Positions 1-6,222 of a stretch of 6,253 nucleotides of DNA are shown piece by piece; the stretch's first letter is position 1; every line of letters begins with the position of its first letter. This DNA is from an uncultured Saprospiraceae bacterium (lineage in GTDB: Bacteria; Bacteroidota; Bacteroidia; Chitinophagales; Saprospiraceae): the NCBI GenBank assembly GCA_938044055.1, contig CALIQO010000495.1, positions 1 through 6,253 on the forward strand, in the 5' to 3' direction. The position numbers and the translations under genes were made by a program. The notes beneath the pieces were generated by a model, which did not search any database, was not told the origin of the DNA, and worked only from the letters and a program-made list of their open reading frames with translations.

Positions 1-533
1 CCTTCTAGTTGAGAAGTAAGGTTTTCTTTCACAAGTTTTTCCTTCTCAAGGATGGTTTTCTTCAATACATTAGATAAGTACATAGCTTCATAGAGGACTA
101 GGAATAATAAAATAAAAACAGATGACGCTATTACTTCAAGTAAGTTACTTGGTTTCATATCCACACCTAAAAATGGCTTAAGTAACTTCCATGTCATCAT
201 ATCCAGAATGAAATCAACTACTACATAAGCAATAATGGAACTCACTAGTAAAAACAGATATCTCTTTCTGATTTCATCGAAAGAAGGATACTTTTTCACT
301 GCTCTATAGTGTATCTCTCTGAATATCATCCAGAATCCCGCAGTATATACCAGTGAAATAATGAAGCACTTGGAATTCATCAAGAAGTCTTCGTCCATTA
401 AAAAGTCACGAAACAAGATTACGTGCACCATGAACCCTACAATGGGGATGCATATCAGTACAAGTGGCACATCATTGAACCCCCATACTTTCTTTTTACA
501 TGTATCAAACTTTAATAAAGACATAGCATTCAT
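1..533 (-). CDS. LytS-type membrane sensor histidine kinase, N-terminal part (cut by window edge)
   Basis: Translating the minus strand from ATG at 533 gives 177 open codons that run off the left edge; an in-frame TAG at 540-542 lies just upstream. The protein begins MNAMSLLKFDTCKKKVW and has four hydrophobic segments (about residues 22-41, 54-71, 92-111 and 131-151). A charged helical linker follows (about 155-177, rich in K, E and L: KKTILEKEKLVKENLTSQLE). This layout, four helices then a coiled linker ending in a Q-x-E-like stretch, is what precedes the phospho-acceptor motif (usually PHFLFN) of the His_kinase domain in Bacteroidota LytS/YehU-like kinases. The kinase domain itself is outside the window, so the call rests on the N-terminal architecture and linker. 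Such kinases phosphorylate LytTR-family response regulators. The gene starts 26 bp after the receptor stop, so the two are probably cotranscribed. AGGA (538-541) sits only 4 nt from this ATG. A second ATG at 524 is possible and would remove three residues. Confidence 0.7.
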   Translation of the reverse strand, partial: MNAMSLLKFDTCKKKVWGFNDVPLVLICIPIVGFMVHVILFRDFLMDEDFLMNSKCFIISLVYTAGFWMIFREIHYRAVKKYPSFDEIRKRYLFLLVSSIIAYVVVDFILDMMTWKLLKPFLGVDMKPSNLLEVIASSVFILLFLVLYEAMYLSNVLKKTILEKEKLVKENLTSQLE

Positions 534-559
534 TAATTCCTATAATCCAAGATACATGC

Positions 560-2950
560 TTAAAACTGTATTCTGTACATAAGGTCTGGAAGAAATCCAG
601 ATTGGTATACTGTATTTACTTCATTGGTAATTCTATTGTACCTATTGACGAATACATTTTTTCTATTGGTAATATTCTGGAAGTCAAGGAAGAATTGCTG
701 GGAAAATTTACGCTTAGCGCTATTCATCCGGAAACCTATCTTAAGGTCGGTTCTGAAATAACTCGGGTATTGTTCTGAGAAAGCCAGGTCTTCCATCAAC
801 ACTTCTGATTGTCTTAGTTGAGAAGCTTCTAGGTCTACTGGTGTAAAGTATCTTCCTCCAGAAGCAGTCATTTTAAAATCAATCGTCAGAGCATAAGATT
901 TAGATAAGTTGTGCTCATACCCTCCTAGTACGTTAACTACATAATTGTTATTAAATGCTGAATTCCTTTCTATCTGATCACTGCCTGTATATTTACTCTG
1001 AAACAATGAAGTTGTCAGCAAGCCATAGAACCCTCGACTGAAGAATTTTTCTAGTGTAAGCTCTACACCATAATTTTTACCAGTACCATTGTTGCTCAAT
1101 TGTCCTACTTGAGGAAAAGCAAAGTCTGCTCCCGCATTCAACACAGAAAAGGAAGTTGCCTTTCCACTATCTGTCGGAATATCATATAAGGCTTGATAAT
1201 ACGCCTCTAATTTCAATCTCCAGTCGGCAGCTGGCCGATGGTCAAGGCCTATCACAAAGTGGTGGGCTTTCTGAAAATCTAAATCTGTGTTGAGTGGCTT
1301 TAATGCTCCATTATCATCTGGATTTAAGTAAAAGAATAAGGGCAAGGCCGGAACTTGAGAATGCAATCCGTAAGCTGCATTAAAAGTTGATTTATCACTT
1401 ATGTCATAATTAAAGGCTGTTCTAGGCTCGAGAATAGCTTTTTGATTGATTGAAATGTGCTGTCCGTGCAGACCTATATGGAACCTCGCTTTTTCACTCA
1501 CTCTGTACTTGTTATGAAAGTAAGCTTGAGTTATGAATAAGTCATCGCTTACATCTCTTATGCTTCTGAAATCTCTCAAGCCATCTCCATCAATATCTTC
1601 GTCGCTGATTCTGTCTTTTACATCTGAGTCTAGGTTTAATCTTTCAATGGTAATCCCTGCTCTTGTTGTCAACTTAGAACTATGTTTTATGTTTAACACT
1701 GTACTTAATGCTTGCCTCTGCAATACATCATCACCAGAAAAGTTGATGTAGGAACCACTAGGAACTTCTTCCGTCAACCTTTCTTCCGAAAACTGATTTC
1801 CGGTTCTGCTATAAGAGAACGTAGTCTGTAAGTAAGCCCGATCATTAATAAGATAATTGTGTTTAAGTCCAGAGATGAAAATATTACTCCGGGCCATACT
1901 GTTGGCATCCGCTTCTGCAAACAAATCAGTTTCATCAATTTCATCGGCATTGAAATTGATATTAGAACTGGCAACTATTCCAAATGCAGTTAACTTTCCA
2001 CCTAGTACTTTACCAAAATCAAACTTGAATGATAAGTCTCTGTATCTAGGTACAGCATTAGTCCCGATATCTAAGCCTGCTGACTGAGCAAGTTCTGCAA
2101 ATGAATTTCTAAAACTTATCAAAAATGAATTGTCTCCGCCTCCATACATGGGGCCTTCTGCCATAGCTTCTATTCCACTAAATGCACCTAATTGAAAAGT
2201 CATTTCGTAGGTGTCTTTGTTTCCATTTCTAAATCCTACATCGAACACCCCCGAGGTTGCGTTCCCATATTCAGCTGGAAAGGCAGAGGTAAGAAAATCT
2301 GAATTCTTAAGGAGGTTGGTATTAAGCGCACTGACTGGCCCACCGGTAGTTCCTAAGGTAGAATAGTGATTAGGATTAGGAATAGGAATTCCTTCTAATC
2401 TCCATAATACACCTGTCGGAGAATTCCCCCGGATGACAATATCATTTCTAGAATCATCTGCTGTACTTACTCCTGCAAAATTACTAACCAATCTACTCGC
2501 ATCGTTTCTTCCGCCAGAATATCTAGTAACTTCTTCTAGAGAAAAGGTTCTCGCGCTTACTGAAGCCATCTCATTGATGGTCTTGTCTTTATCTACCTTA
2601 GACGTAATAACTACTTCATCTAGGCTTACCAGAGATTCTTCCATAGAGATATCCATTACTACTTCTTTTCCAGAAGTGACAACTACATTAGGTATGGTTA
2701 CCGCCTCATAACCTAAAAAAGATATCTGCAATATGTGTCTGCCAGGCACGACTCCAGGAATTCGAAATACGCCATCTATGTTGGTTGTTGCATGCAAGTC
2801 TCCCTGCACGGTTGTCAAGGTAACATTGGCTCCAATCATAGGAAAATCAGAATCCTTGTCTATAACGGTGCCTTTTACCGTCTGTCCCGCTTGCGCAAAT
2901 AAGGATAGTTGTAAGAACGAAAAAATGATGATTAATAAAGTGTTTTTCAT
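560..2950 (-). CDS. TonB-dependent outer-membrane receptor with N-terminal carboxypeptidase-regulatory-like domain
   Basis: This 796-residue protein is a TonB-gated outer-membrane transporter. Residues 1-21 form a Sec signal peptide (K at 3, hydrophobic core, FAQA cleavage region). Residues about 24-105 are a carboxypeptidase-D-regulatory-like beta-sandwich with the typical features VKGTVID, PMIGANV, DG-x-FRI and ISFLGYE. The junction SLDEVVITS (109-117) is the usual bridge to the plug. The plug spans about 130-240 and includes DIVIRGNSPTGVLWRLEGIP (170-189) and the EYGNATSGVFDV region (227-238). The rest is a beta-barrel ending in YRIQF, with the terminal aromatic residue expected for BAM-dependent assembly. 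No SusD-like partner lies next to it, so a SusC/D glycan system is not indicated; the substrate cannot be read from sequence. A barrel segment at 450-460 carries a D-x-D-x-D-G pattern. It is the first gene of a unit that continues into the LytS-type kinase, and its promoter region carries LytTR-like repeats. The ATG at 2950 is well supported because the signal peptide begins immediately. Confidence 0.93.
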   Translation of the reverse strand: MKNTLLIIIFSFLQLSLFAQAGQTVKGTVIDKDSDFPMIGANVTLTTVQGDLHATTNIDGVFRIPGVVPGRHILQISFLGYEAVTIPNVVVTSGKEVVMDISMEESLVSLDEVVITSKVDKDKTINEMASVSARTFSLEEVTRYSGGRNDASRLVSNFAGVSTADDSRNDIVIRGNSPTGVLWRLEGIPIPNPNHYSTLGTTGGPVSALNTNLLKNSDFLTSAFPAEYGNATSGVFDVGFRNGNKDTYEMTFQLGAFSGIEAMAEGPMYGGGDNSFLISFRNSFAELAQSAGLDIGTNAVPRYRDLSFKFDFGKVLGGKLTAFGIVASSNINFNADEIDETDLFAEADANSMARSNIFISGLKHNYLINDRAYLQTTFSYSRTGNQFSEERLTEEVPSGSYINFSGDDVLQRQALSTVLNIKHSSKLTTRAGITIERLNLDSDVKDRISDEDIDGDGLRDFRSIRDVSDDLFITQAYFHNKYRVSEKARFHIGLHGQHISINQKAILEPRTAFNYDISDKSTFNAAYGLHSQVPALPLFFYLNPDDNGALKPLNTDLDFQKAHHFVIGLDHRPAADWRLKLEAYYQALYDIPTDSGKATSFSVLNAGADFAFPQVGQLSNNGTGKNYGVELTLEKFFSRGFYGLLTTSLFQSKYTGSDQIERNSAFNNNYVVNVLGGYEHNLSKSYALTIDFKMTASGGRYFTPVDLEASQLRQSEVLMEDLAFSEQYPSYFRTDLKIGFRMNSAKRKFSQQFFLDFQNITNRKNVFVNRYNRITNEVNTVYQSGFLPDLMYRIQF

Positions 2951-2960
2951 GATTATTGTT

Positions 2961-2987
2961 TTACGTACAGAACAAATCTATACGTAA
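2961..2987. repeat. 7-bp inverted repeat TTACGTA/TACGTAA flanking the -7 element
   Basis: TTACGTA at 2961-2967 and TACGTAA at 2981-2987 are exact reverse complements separated by 13 bp. The -7 element lies between them and the predicted start site falls at the inner edge of the gene-proximal arm. Each arm contains the self-complementary hexamer TACGTA. It could be a dimeric regulator site overlapping the promoter. Because one arm is upstream of the predicted start, it is unlikely to act as an RNA hairpin. Confidence 0.4.
2973..2980 (-). promoter_or_regulatory. Probable -7 promoter element of the TonB-receptor/kinase operon
   Basis: On the minus strand these bases read TAGATTTG, an exact match to the Bacteroidota -7 consensus TAnnTTTG. 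Transcription would start around 2966-2968, giving a very short leader of about 16-18 nt before the ATG at 2950. At the expected -33 position (about 3000-3003, 19 bp upstream) the strand reads TGTT rather than TTTG, and no TTG is found at nearby spacings. A strong -7 with a weak -33 is typical of a promoter that needs an activator, which fits the repeats just upstream. This is a pattern match only. Confidence 0.6.
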
Positions 2988-3013
2988 GACTCAGCTCTAA
3001 ACAGTGAATAATG

Positions 3014-3063
3014 ATGAACTGTCAATCTGGAAGGATGAACTGTATATTTCTATTTAGAACTGT
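3014..3063 (-). promoter_or_regulatory. Predicted LytTR response-regulator binding sites (tandem direct repeats)
   Basis: Read on the minus strand, ACAGTTCAT occurs at 3043-3035 and again at 3022-3014, separated by exactly 12 bp. Both copies fit every position of the LytTR consensus [TA][AC][CA]GTTN[AG][TG], described for pairs of 9-bp direct repeats 12-13 bp apart; the ACAGTT core is the same as in AgrA sites. A third copy, ACAGTTCTA at 3063-3055, keeps the first seven positions and is shifted 20 bp from its neighbour, so all three repeats lie about two helical turns apart on one DNA face. The gene-proximal site ends roughly 10 bp upstream of the expected -33 position, a suitable place for an activator. 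The downstream operon encodes a LytS-type kinase, the usual partner of LytTR regulators. Confidence 0.7.
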
Positions 3064-3244
3064 TGATTCATAGTAGAATAACATGTATTAAATGGCAGTC
3101 TTGTCTAATCTTATCAATCAAATTTTAAGGAACAAAACTTTCGCAATTTTTAGATATATATGTAAAAACGGAAGGGCCACTAAAACGAAATATCAGGTGC
3201 CGAAGATATGAATGCATTAAAATCACAATCTATAATTTCCCATC

Positions 3245-3511
3245 TTAATACTCCAAGTATCCATCTTCTATAGGAAGGTCCTTAGGTATCAATTTAAATA
3301 CCGTCGAACTTATTGGAGCTTCTTTCGACGAACTAGAAACAGCTGCCTTAATTCTGTCAAATACATCATTGATGTCCCCTTTAACATAGGTACTCATCGC
3401 AGTCGTTCTGACAAGAACAGTAGGATGCTTTAAATCTTGTATAAAAGAGAGAATGGGTTTCTCATAGGTTTCCTGCAATGGATAATGGCTTATTTCTACT
3501 GTTACGATCAT
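3245..3511 (-). CDS. Thiamine-binding-like small protein (YkoF/MTH1187, DUF77-type)
   Basis: This 88-residue protein begins MIVTVEISHYPLQETYEKPI and continues with a central TTAMSTYVKGDINDVFDRIKAA stretch (residues about 37-57). An opening beta strand of the form VxVEISxYPL, then a strand and a helix of the form T-x-M-x-T-x-V-x-G-D-x-x-x-VF-x-x-IK, is the pattern of the small ferredoxin-like-fold proteins that bind thiamine or hydroxymethylpyrimidine (YkoF, MTH1187). The length (about 90-100 residues in the family) agrees. It is cytosolic by appearance, with no signal peptide or membrane segment. Its ATG overlaps the stop of the hydrolase gene in an ATGA arrangement, so the two are translationally coupled. 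The ligand is inferred from family resemblance only; no thiamin biosynthesis gene or riboswitch is visible nearby. Confidence 0.6.
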   Translation of the reverse strand: MIVTVEISHYPLQETYEKPILSFIQDLKHPTVLVRTTAMSTYVKGDINDVFDRIKAAVSSSSKEAPISSTVFKLIPKDLPIEDGYLEY

Positions 3512-4152
3512 ATATTAATAACATTAACAAGATCTGAAAGTTCTTTTCTAGGAATTCTATGGCTTCCTTCGAAAGTATGAAAAGTAGGTGTAATCTGGTT
3601 TTTTAGGTATAAGCCCTTAAGGACCTTAAGTCTATCAGCAGTCAAAAATTCATCTTGAAGGCCGTAGATCATGTGGTGATTATCATCATCCAGCTTTTCT
3701 GAGAGCGTACTTAAATCAATGTCATCTGGAATCCACCCTGCCCAGTTTATCAACATTTTTATACTAGGGTTTCTCGCTTTTAACCATCTATAGATTGTAG
3801 ATGCTCCTTGACTGAAGCCCAATAGAATAGGTGGTGATTCCACCTTTGCTCCATAGATTTCCAGTACTTGATCCAAGTAATCACAATAATCGGAAATTTC
3901 ATCTAACCGATGTCTAGAAGTCATCCAGGTCGCACTGTGGGTTCTTTTCTCATCGTGCCAGTAGAATTTATTCAGGCCTTCTGGTGCAATAATGAAATGA
4001 TCAGAACCCAGTACATCAAACTTTTTAATGATTCTTTCTGCAGTCTGCCCATATCCATGTGCAACTATCCATAGATGCTTAACATCCTTATTCCAATCTC
4101 CATGTTCATATACATGGGCCGTCCTTAAGGTTTTTAATTTTTGTACTTTCAT
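3508..4152 (-). CDS. Alpha/beta-hydrolase, phospholipase/carboxylesterase-like
   Basis: A 214-residue cytosolic serine hydrolase. The pieces of the fold appear in order: HGYGQ (32-36) as the oxyanion-hole loop after a beta strand, GFSQG (112-116) as the nucleophile elbow with Ser114, Asp167 in GLQDEFL as the likely acid, and His198 in EGSHRI as the catalytic base. The GFSQG motif, the small size and the D/H spacing place it with the carboxylesterase/phospholipase (YpfH/Abhydrolase_2) group, which cleaves short-chain acyl esters or lysophospholipids; the substrate here is unknown. No signal peptide is present. The stop TGA overlaps the start of the thiamine-binding-like gene by 4 bp, and the upstream 91 bp are shared with the divergent oxidase subunit gene. 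I saw no consensus promoter in those 91 bp for this strand. Confidence 0.87.
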   Translation of the reverse strand: MKVQKLKTLRTAHVYEHGDWNKDVKHLWIVAHGYGQTAERIIKKFDVLGSDHFIIAPEGLNKFYWHDEKRTHSATWMTSRHRLDEISDYCDYLDQVLEIYGAKVESPPILLGFSQGASTIYRWLKARNPSIKMLINWAGWIPDDIDLSTLSEKLDDDNHHMIYGLQDEFLTADRLKVLKGLYLKNQITPTFHTFEGSHRIPRKELSDLVNVINI

Positions 4153-4243
4153 TCTACAACTCTAAATAAAAAATCTTACAATCCCGCATCTTTTAAAACT
4201 ATCTACAACAATTCATGTTTCAGAATAAATGTAACCATACACG

Positions 4244-4861
4244 ATGACACCTAGGCAAGGAGTTAAGCATCCAGATAGAAATTATTTAATACACCCATCG
4301 TATATAGTGATGTTCTTACTCTTAGCTGGAATTACAGCATTGTTCCTTGGTTTTTCTGGAGCCTACTTGTACAATCGCATTCAACAGAATATTCCGCCGG
4401 TCTCCCTACCATCCTTATTTTACTGGAATACTGGTATCCTTTTAGCCAGTAGTGGGACACTTATCCTAGCCAAGCGCGCCTATTTAGAAGACAATACCGC
4501 TAAATATAGATTGGCTCTTTTAGGCACTTTGTTTCTGACATTCTGCTTTCTCGGAGCACAAGTTCTTGCTTGGTATCAACTCAGCAACCAAGACATCTTC
4601 ATCGATTACAGTAATATGGCTTCTTACCTATATGTAATTTCAGGATTACACTTAGCCCATGTTGTGGCAGGAATCCCTTTTCTATTAATGTTTATCATTA
4701 CGGCATATCGTAAGATGAAAACGCCCGTAAGTGTATTTATATACTTCACCGACGATAGCAAGCGAAGAAAACTTAATCTTCTTAATATATACTGGCATTA
4801 CCTGGATGGGTTGTGGATATACCTCATCTTATTTTTTGCTATAAACTACCTTATAAAATAA
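4244..4861 (+). CDS. Cytochrome c oxidase subunit III-type protein (heme-copper oxidase)
   Basis: A 205-residue inner-membrane protein with five predicted helices (about 20-43, 58-80, 88-111, 127-154 and 184-203). Helix 1 ends LFLGFSGAYLYNR, helix 4 carries SGLHLAHVVAGI (133-144), and the last helix opens with YWHYLDGLWIYLILFF (183-198). The GLHxxH segment and the WHxLDGLW signature are hallmarks of subunit III, and five helices is the short form that lacks the first two helices of the mitochondrial protein. Subunit III packs against the catalytic subunit and helps proton supply and stability. The glutamate that many subunit III proteins carry as SE in the helix ending AYL is absent here (AGITALF). 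No subunit I, subunit II or heme A synthesis gene is in the window. The ATG at 4244 precedes helix 1 with a short soluble tail; no clear ribosome binding site is visible. Confidence 0.88.
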   Translation: MTPRQGVKHPDRNYLIHPSYIVMFLLLAGITALFLGFSGAYLYNRIQQNIPPVSLPSLFYWNTGILLASSGTLILAKRAYLEDNTAKYRLALLGTLFLTFCFLGAQVLAWYQLSNQDIFIDYSNMASYLYVISGLHLAHVVAGIPFLLMFIITAYRKMKTPVSVFIYFTDDSKRRKLNLLNIYWHYLDGLWIYLILFFAINYLIK

Positions 4862-4922
4862 GGTTTTCTTTAGACAACTCGTTTTATCCGATCAACTCAA
4901 TCAGCTATATATTGCGGCTTAT

Positions 4923-4950
4923 TAAGCATTGATAATCAGGGAAATGCCTA
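4923..4950. repeat. Imperfect inverted repeat downstream of the oxidase subunit III gene
   Basis: TAAGCATT (4923-4930) and AATGCCTA (4943-4950) can pair over eight positions with one mismatch, leaving a 12-base loop. It lies about 60 bp after the oxidase stop and could help end that transcript, but no T-run follows, so it is not a classical intrinsic terminator. Confidence 0.25.
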
Positions 4951-4995
4951 AATAATCGTCCTAAAACATGCCGTTATTATGATTAATTGCAATTT

Positions 4996-5009
4996 CAGAT
5001 AATAATCTG
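4996..5009. repeat. Short perfect inverted repeat upstream of the TlpA-like promoter
   Basis: CAGAT (4996-5000) and ATCTG (5005-5009) are perfect complements around an AATA centre. It ends 24 bp upstream of the -33 element at 5034, a place where a dimeric regulator could bind. The arms are short and the region is AT-rich, so chance is a real alternative. Confidence 0.25.
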
Positions 5010-5033
5010 GCTAATTGTTAGTTAAAACTTAAG

Positions 5034-5064
5034 TTTGAAATTTTACATACATATACTATTTTTG
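5034..5064 (+). promoter_or_regulatory. Bacteroidota-type promoter of the TlpA-like lipoprotein gene
   Basis: TTTG at 5034-5037 is followed after exactly 19 bp by TATTTTTG at 5057-5064. Both match the Bacteroidota housekeeping promoter (TTTG, 19-21 bp, TAnnTTTG) at every defined position. The start of transcription should lie near 5070, leaving a leader of about 55 nt before the ATG at 5125. The leader includes a possible weak stem, TTGCG (5081-5085) with CGCAA (5102-5106). The promoter shows that the downstream gene is expressed independently of the oxidase subunit gene. Confidence 0.78.
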
Positions 5065-5124
5065 CAGTATATATTAGCATTTGCGTAAGCGAAACCATTA
5101 TCGCAATTACTTAATAATCTAGAT

Positions 5125-6222
5125 ATGAAACATATAAGTTACTACATTTTATTCCTTGCTCTGACTCTAGCATCATGCTCGACTCCTACAGGGACAACGA
5201 TAACTGGAGAAATATCAGACGCAGAGAACGTGACTATTTTCTTCGATAAAATAGAATTACAGACTAAGAACATTCTAGATAAAGCAGAGAGCAATGGAAG
5301 CGGGAAATTTAAGTTCAACTTCCCAGATGGTCTTGCGCCAGGATTGTATGGAGTAAGAGCTGGAGCTAGAACAGGCCACCTCATTCTCGATGGGAATGAA
5401 TCTGAAGTCGTCCTTACAGGAACAACTGAAGATCTCAATAAAGACAGTTATACGGTATCCGGTTCTGACTTGACATCTGAGTATGTACAGTCTATGACAG
5501 ATTATAGAAACAAGAATATAAGAATAGAGGATGTGGTAATGAAAGCACAGAATGCAGATCCTTTACTCGGTCTTCTTCTTGCCTTAAGAACCATGGGTTC
5601 TAATACGAAGTATGCTGAAGCCCACCTCACCGTTTCTAAAAACTTGAAAGAGAAGTATCCTACTTACGATATGGGTGCAGAATACCAGAAGTATGCAGAT
5701 CAAGTATACAAGACCTATCTGCGAGAAAAAGCAACTCAGAAAGTTAGGATCGGAGAAGAAGCTCCTGAAATCGCTCAGGCAGATCCAGATGGTGTAACGA
5801 GAAAATTAAGCGACTTAAAAGGAAAAATTGTACTCCTAGATTTCTGGGCCAGCTGGTGTGGACCTTGTAGAAGAGAAAACCCTAACGTTGTAAAGACTTA
5901 TAAAAAATACAAGGATCAAGGATTTACAGTATTCAGCGTATCTCTAGATGGTGTAGATGGGAGAACAGAACAGCGTCTAGGTTCTGCTGAAAAAGTAGCG
6001 CAATTTAAGAGCAGTAGTAAAGACAAGTGGCTCGCTGCTATAGAAAAAGATCAACTGGAATGGAATACACATGTAAGTGATCTTAAGAAATGGGATTCAA
6101 GTGCAGCAGCGAAATATGGTGTAAGAAGCATTCCACGAACCTTTCTTATCGATAGGGATGGGAAAATTGCTGCGCTTAATCCGCGCAGAAATTTAGAAGA
6201 AGAATTACTTAAACTTCTATAG
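5125..6222 (+). CDS. TlpA-like thiol-disulfide oxidoreductase lipoprotein
   Basis: A 365-residue envelope protein. The first 18 residues are a lipoprotein signal with lipobox LASC, so Cys18 is the probable lipidated residue; the following STPTG lacks the acidic run used in many Bacteroidota for surface export, so it probably faces the periplasm. Residues about 24-110 form a beta-rich DUF4369-like domain (TITGEISDAENVTIFF), and about 120-205 are helical. The redoxin/thioredoxin domain spans about 207-365. It has VRIGEEAPEI at its start, FWASWCGPCR with active-site Cys245 and Cys248, and the cis-proline Pro337 in RSIPRTFLID. Proteins of this build reduce or exchange disulfides in the periplasm, for example in cytochrome maturation or protein repair; the partner here is unknown. 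About 22 residues (GVDGRTEQRLGSAEKVAQFK and onward) sit between the SLD strand and the KWLAAI helix and look like an extra insertion. A strong promoter lies upstream; no downstream terminator is visible before the window ends. Confidence 0.92.
   Translation: MKHISYYILFLALTLASCSTPTGTTITGEISDAENVTIFFDKIELQTKNILDKAESNGSGKFKFNFPDGLAPGLYGVRAGARTGHLILDGNESEVVLTGTTEDLNKDSYTVSGSDLTSEYVQSMTDYRNKNIRIEDVVMKAQNADPLLGLLLALRTMGSNTKYAEAHLTVSKNLKEKYPTYDMGAEYQKYADQVYKTYLREKATQKVRIGEEAPEIAQADPDGVTRKLSDLKGKIVLLDFWASWCGPCRRENPNVVKTYKKYKDQGFTVFSVSLDGVDGRTEQRLGSAEKVAQFKSSSKDKWLAAIEKDQLEWNTHVSDLKKWDSSAAAKYGVRSIPRTFLIDRDGKIAALNPRRNLEEELLKLL

Larger units (their letters stand above)
2951..3244 (-). other. Intergenic regulatory region upstream of the TonB-dependent receptor gene
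   Basis: This 294-bp stretch has no credible gene. The half nearest the receptor (2951-3063) holds a -7 promoter element, an inverted repeat around it, and a set of phased direct repeats, each entered separately. The distal half (about 3064-3244) is AT-rich and follows the stop of the thiamine-binding-like gene. I see no convincing stem with a U-tract there, so whether transcription from the hydrolase pair stops before the receptor gene is open. Confidence 0.6.

Noticed and set aside
361..582. Plus-strand open frame of 73 codons
   Set aside because: It lies antisense to the start of the LytS-type kinase and the end of the receptor gene, and its translation shows no domain or signal; the minus-strand frame has clear membrane helices.
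2433..2987. Plus-strand open frames antisense to the receptor N-terminus (2433-2711 and 2733-2987)
   Set aside because: They mirror the strongly supported signal peptide and plug region of the receptor and have no recognisable protein features.
3160..3180. Possible terminator between the thiamine-binding-like gene and the receptor gene
   Set aside because: On the minus strand a short G/C-rich patch precedes a T-run, but the patch cannot fold on itself into a stem.
4157..4164. Minus-strand TAGAGTTG as a -7 element for the hydrolase gene
   Set aside because: One mismatch to TAnnTTTG and so close to the ATG at 4152 that the transcript would be leaderless; no -33 partner was evident.
5142..5438. 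Minus-strand open frame of 98 codons
   Set aside because: Fully antisense to the lipoprotein signal and N-terminal domain of the TlpA-like gene, which has its own consensus promoter.
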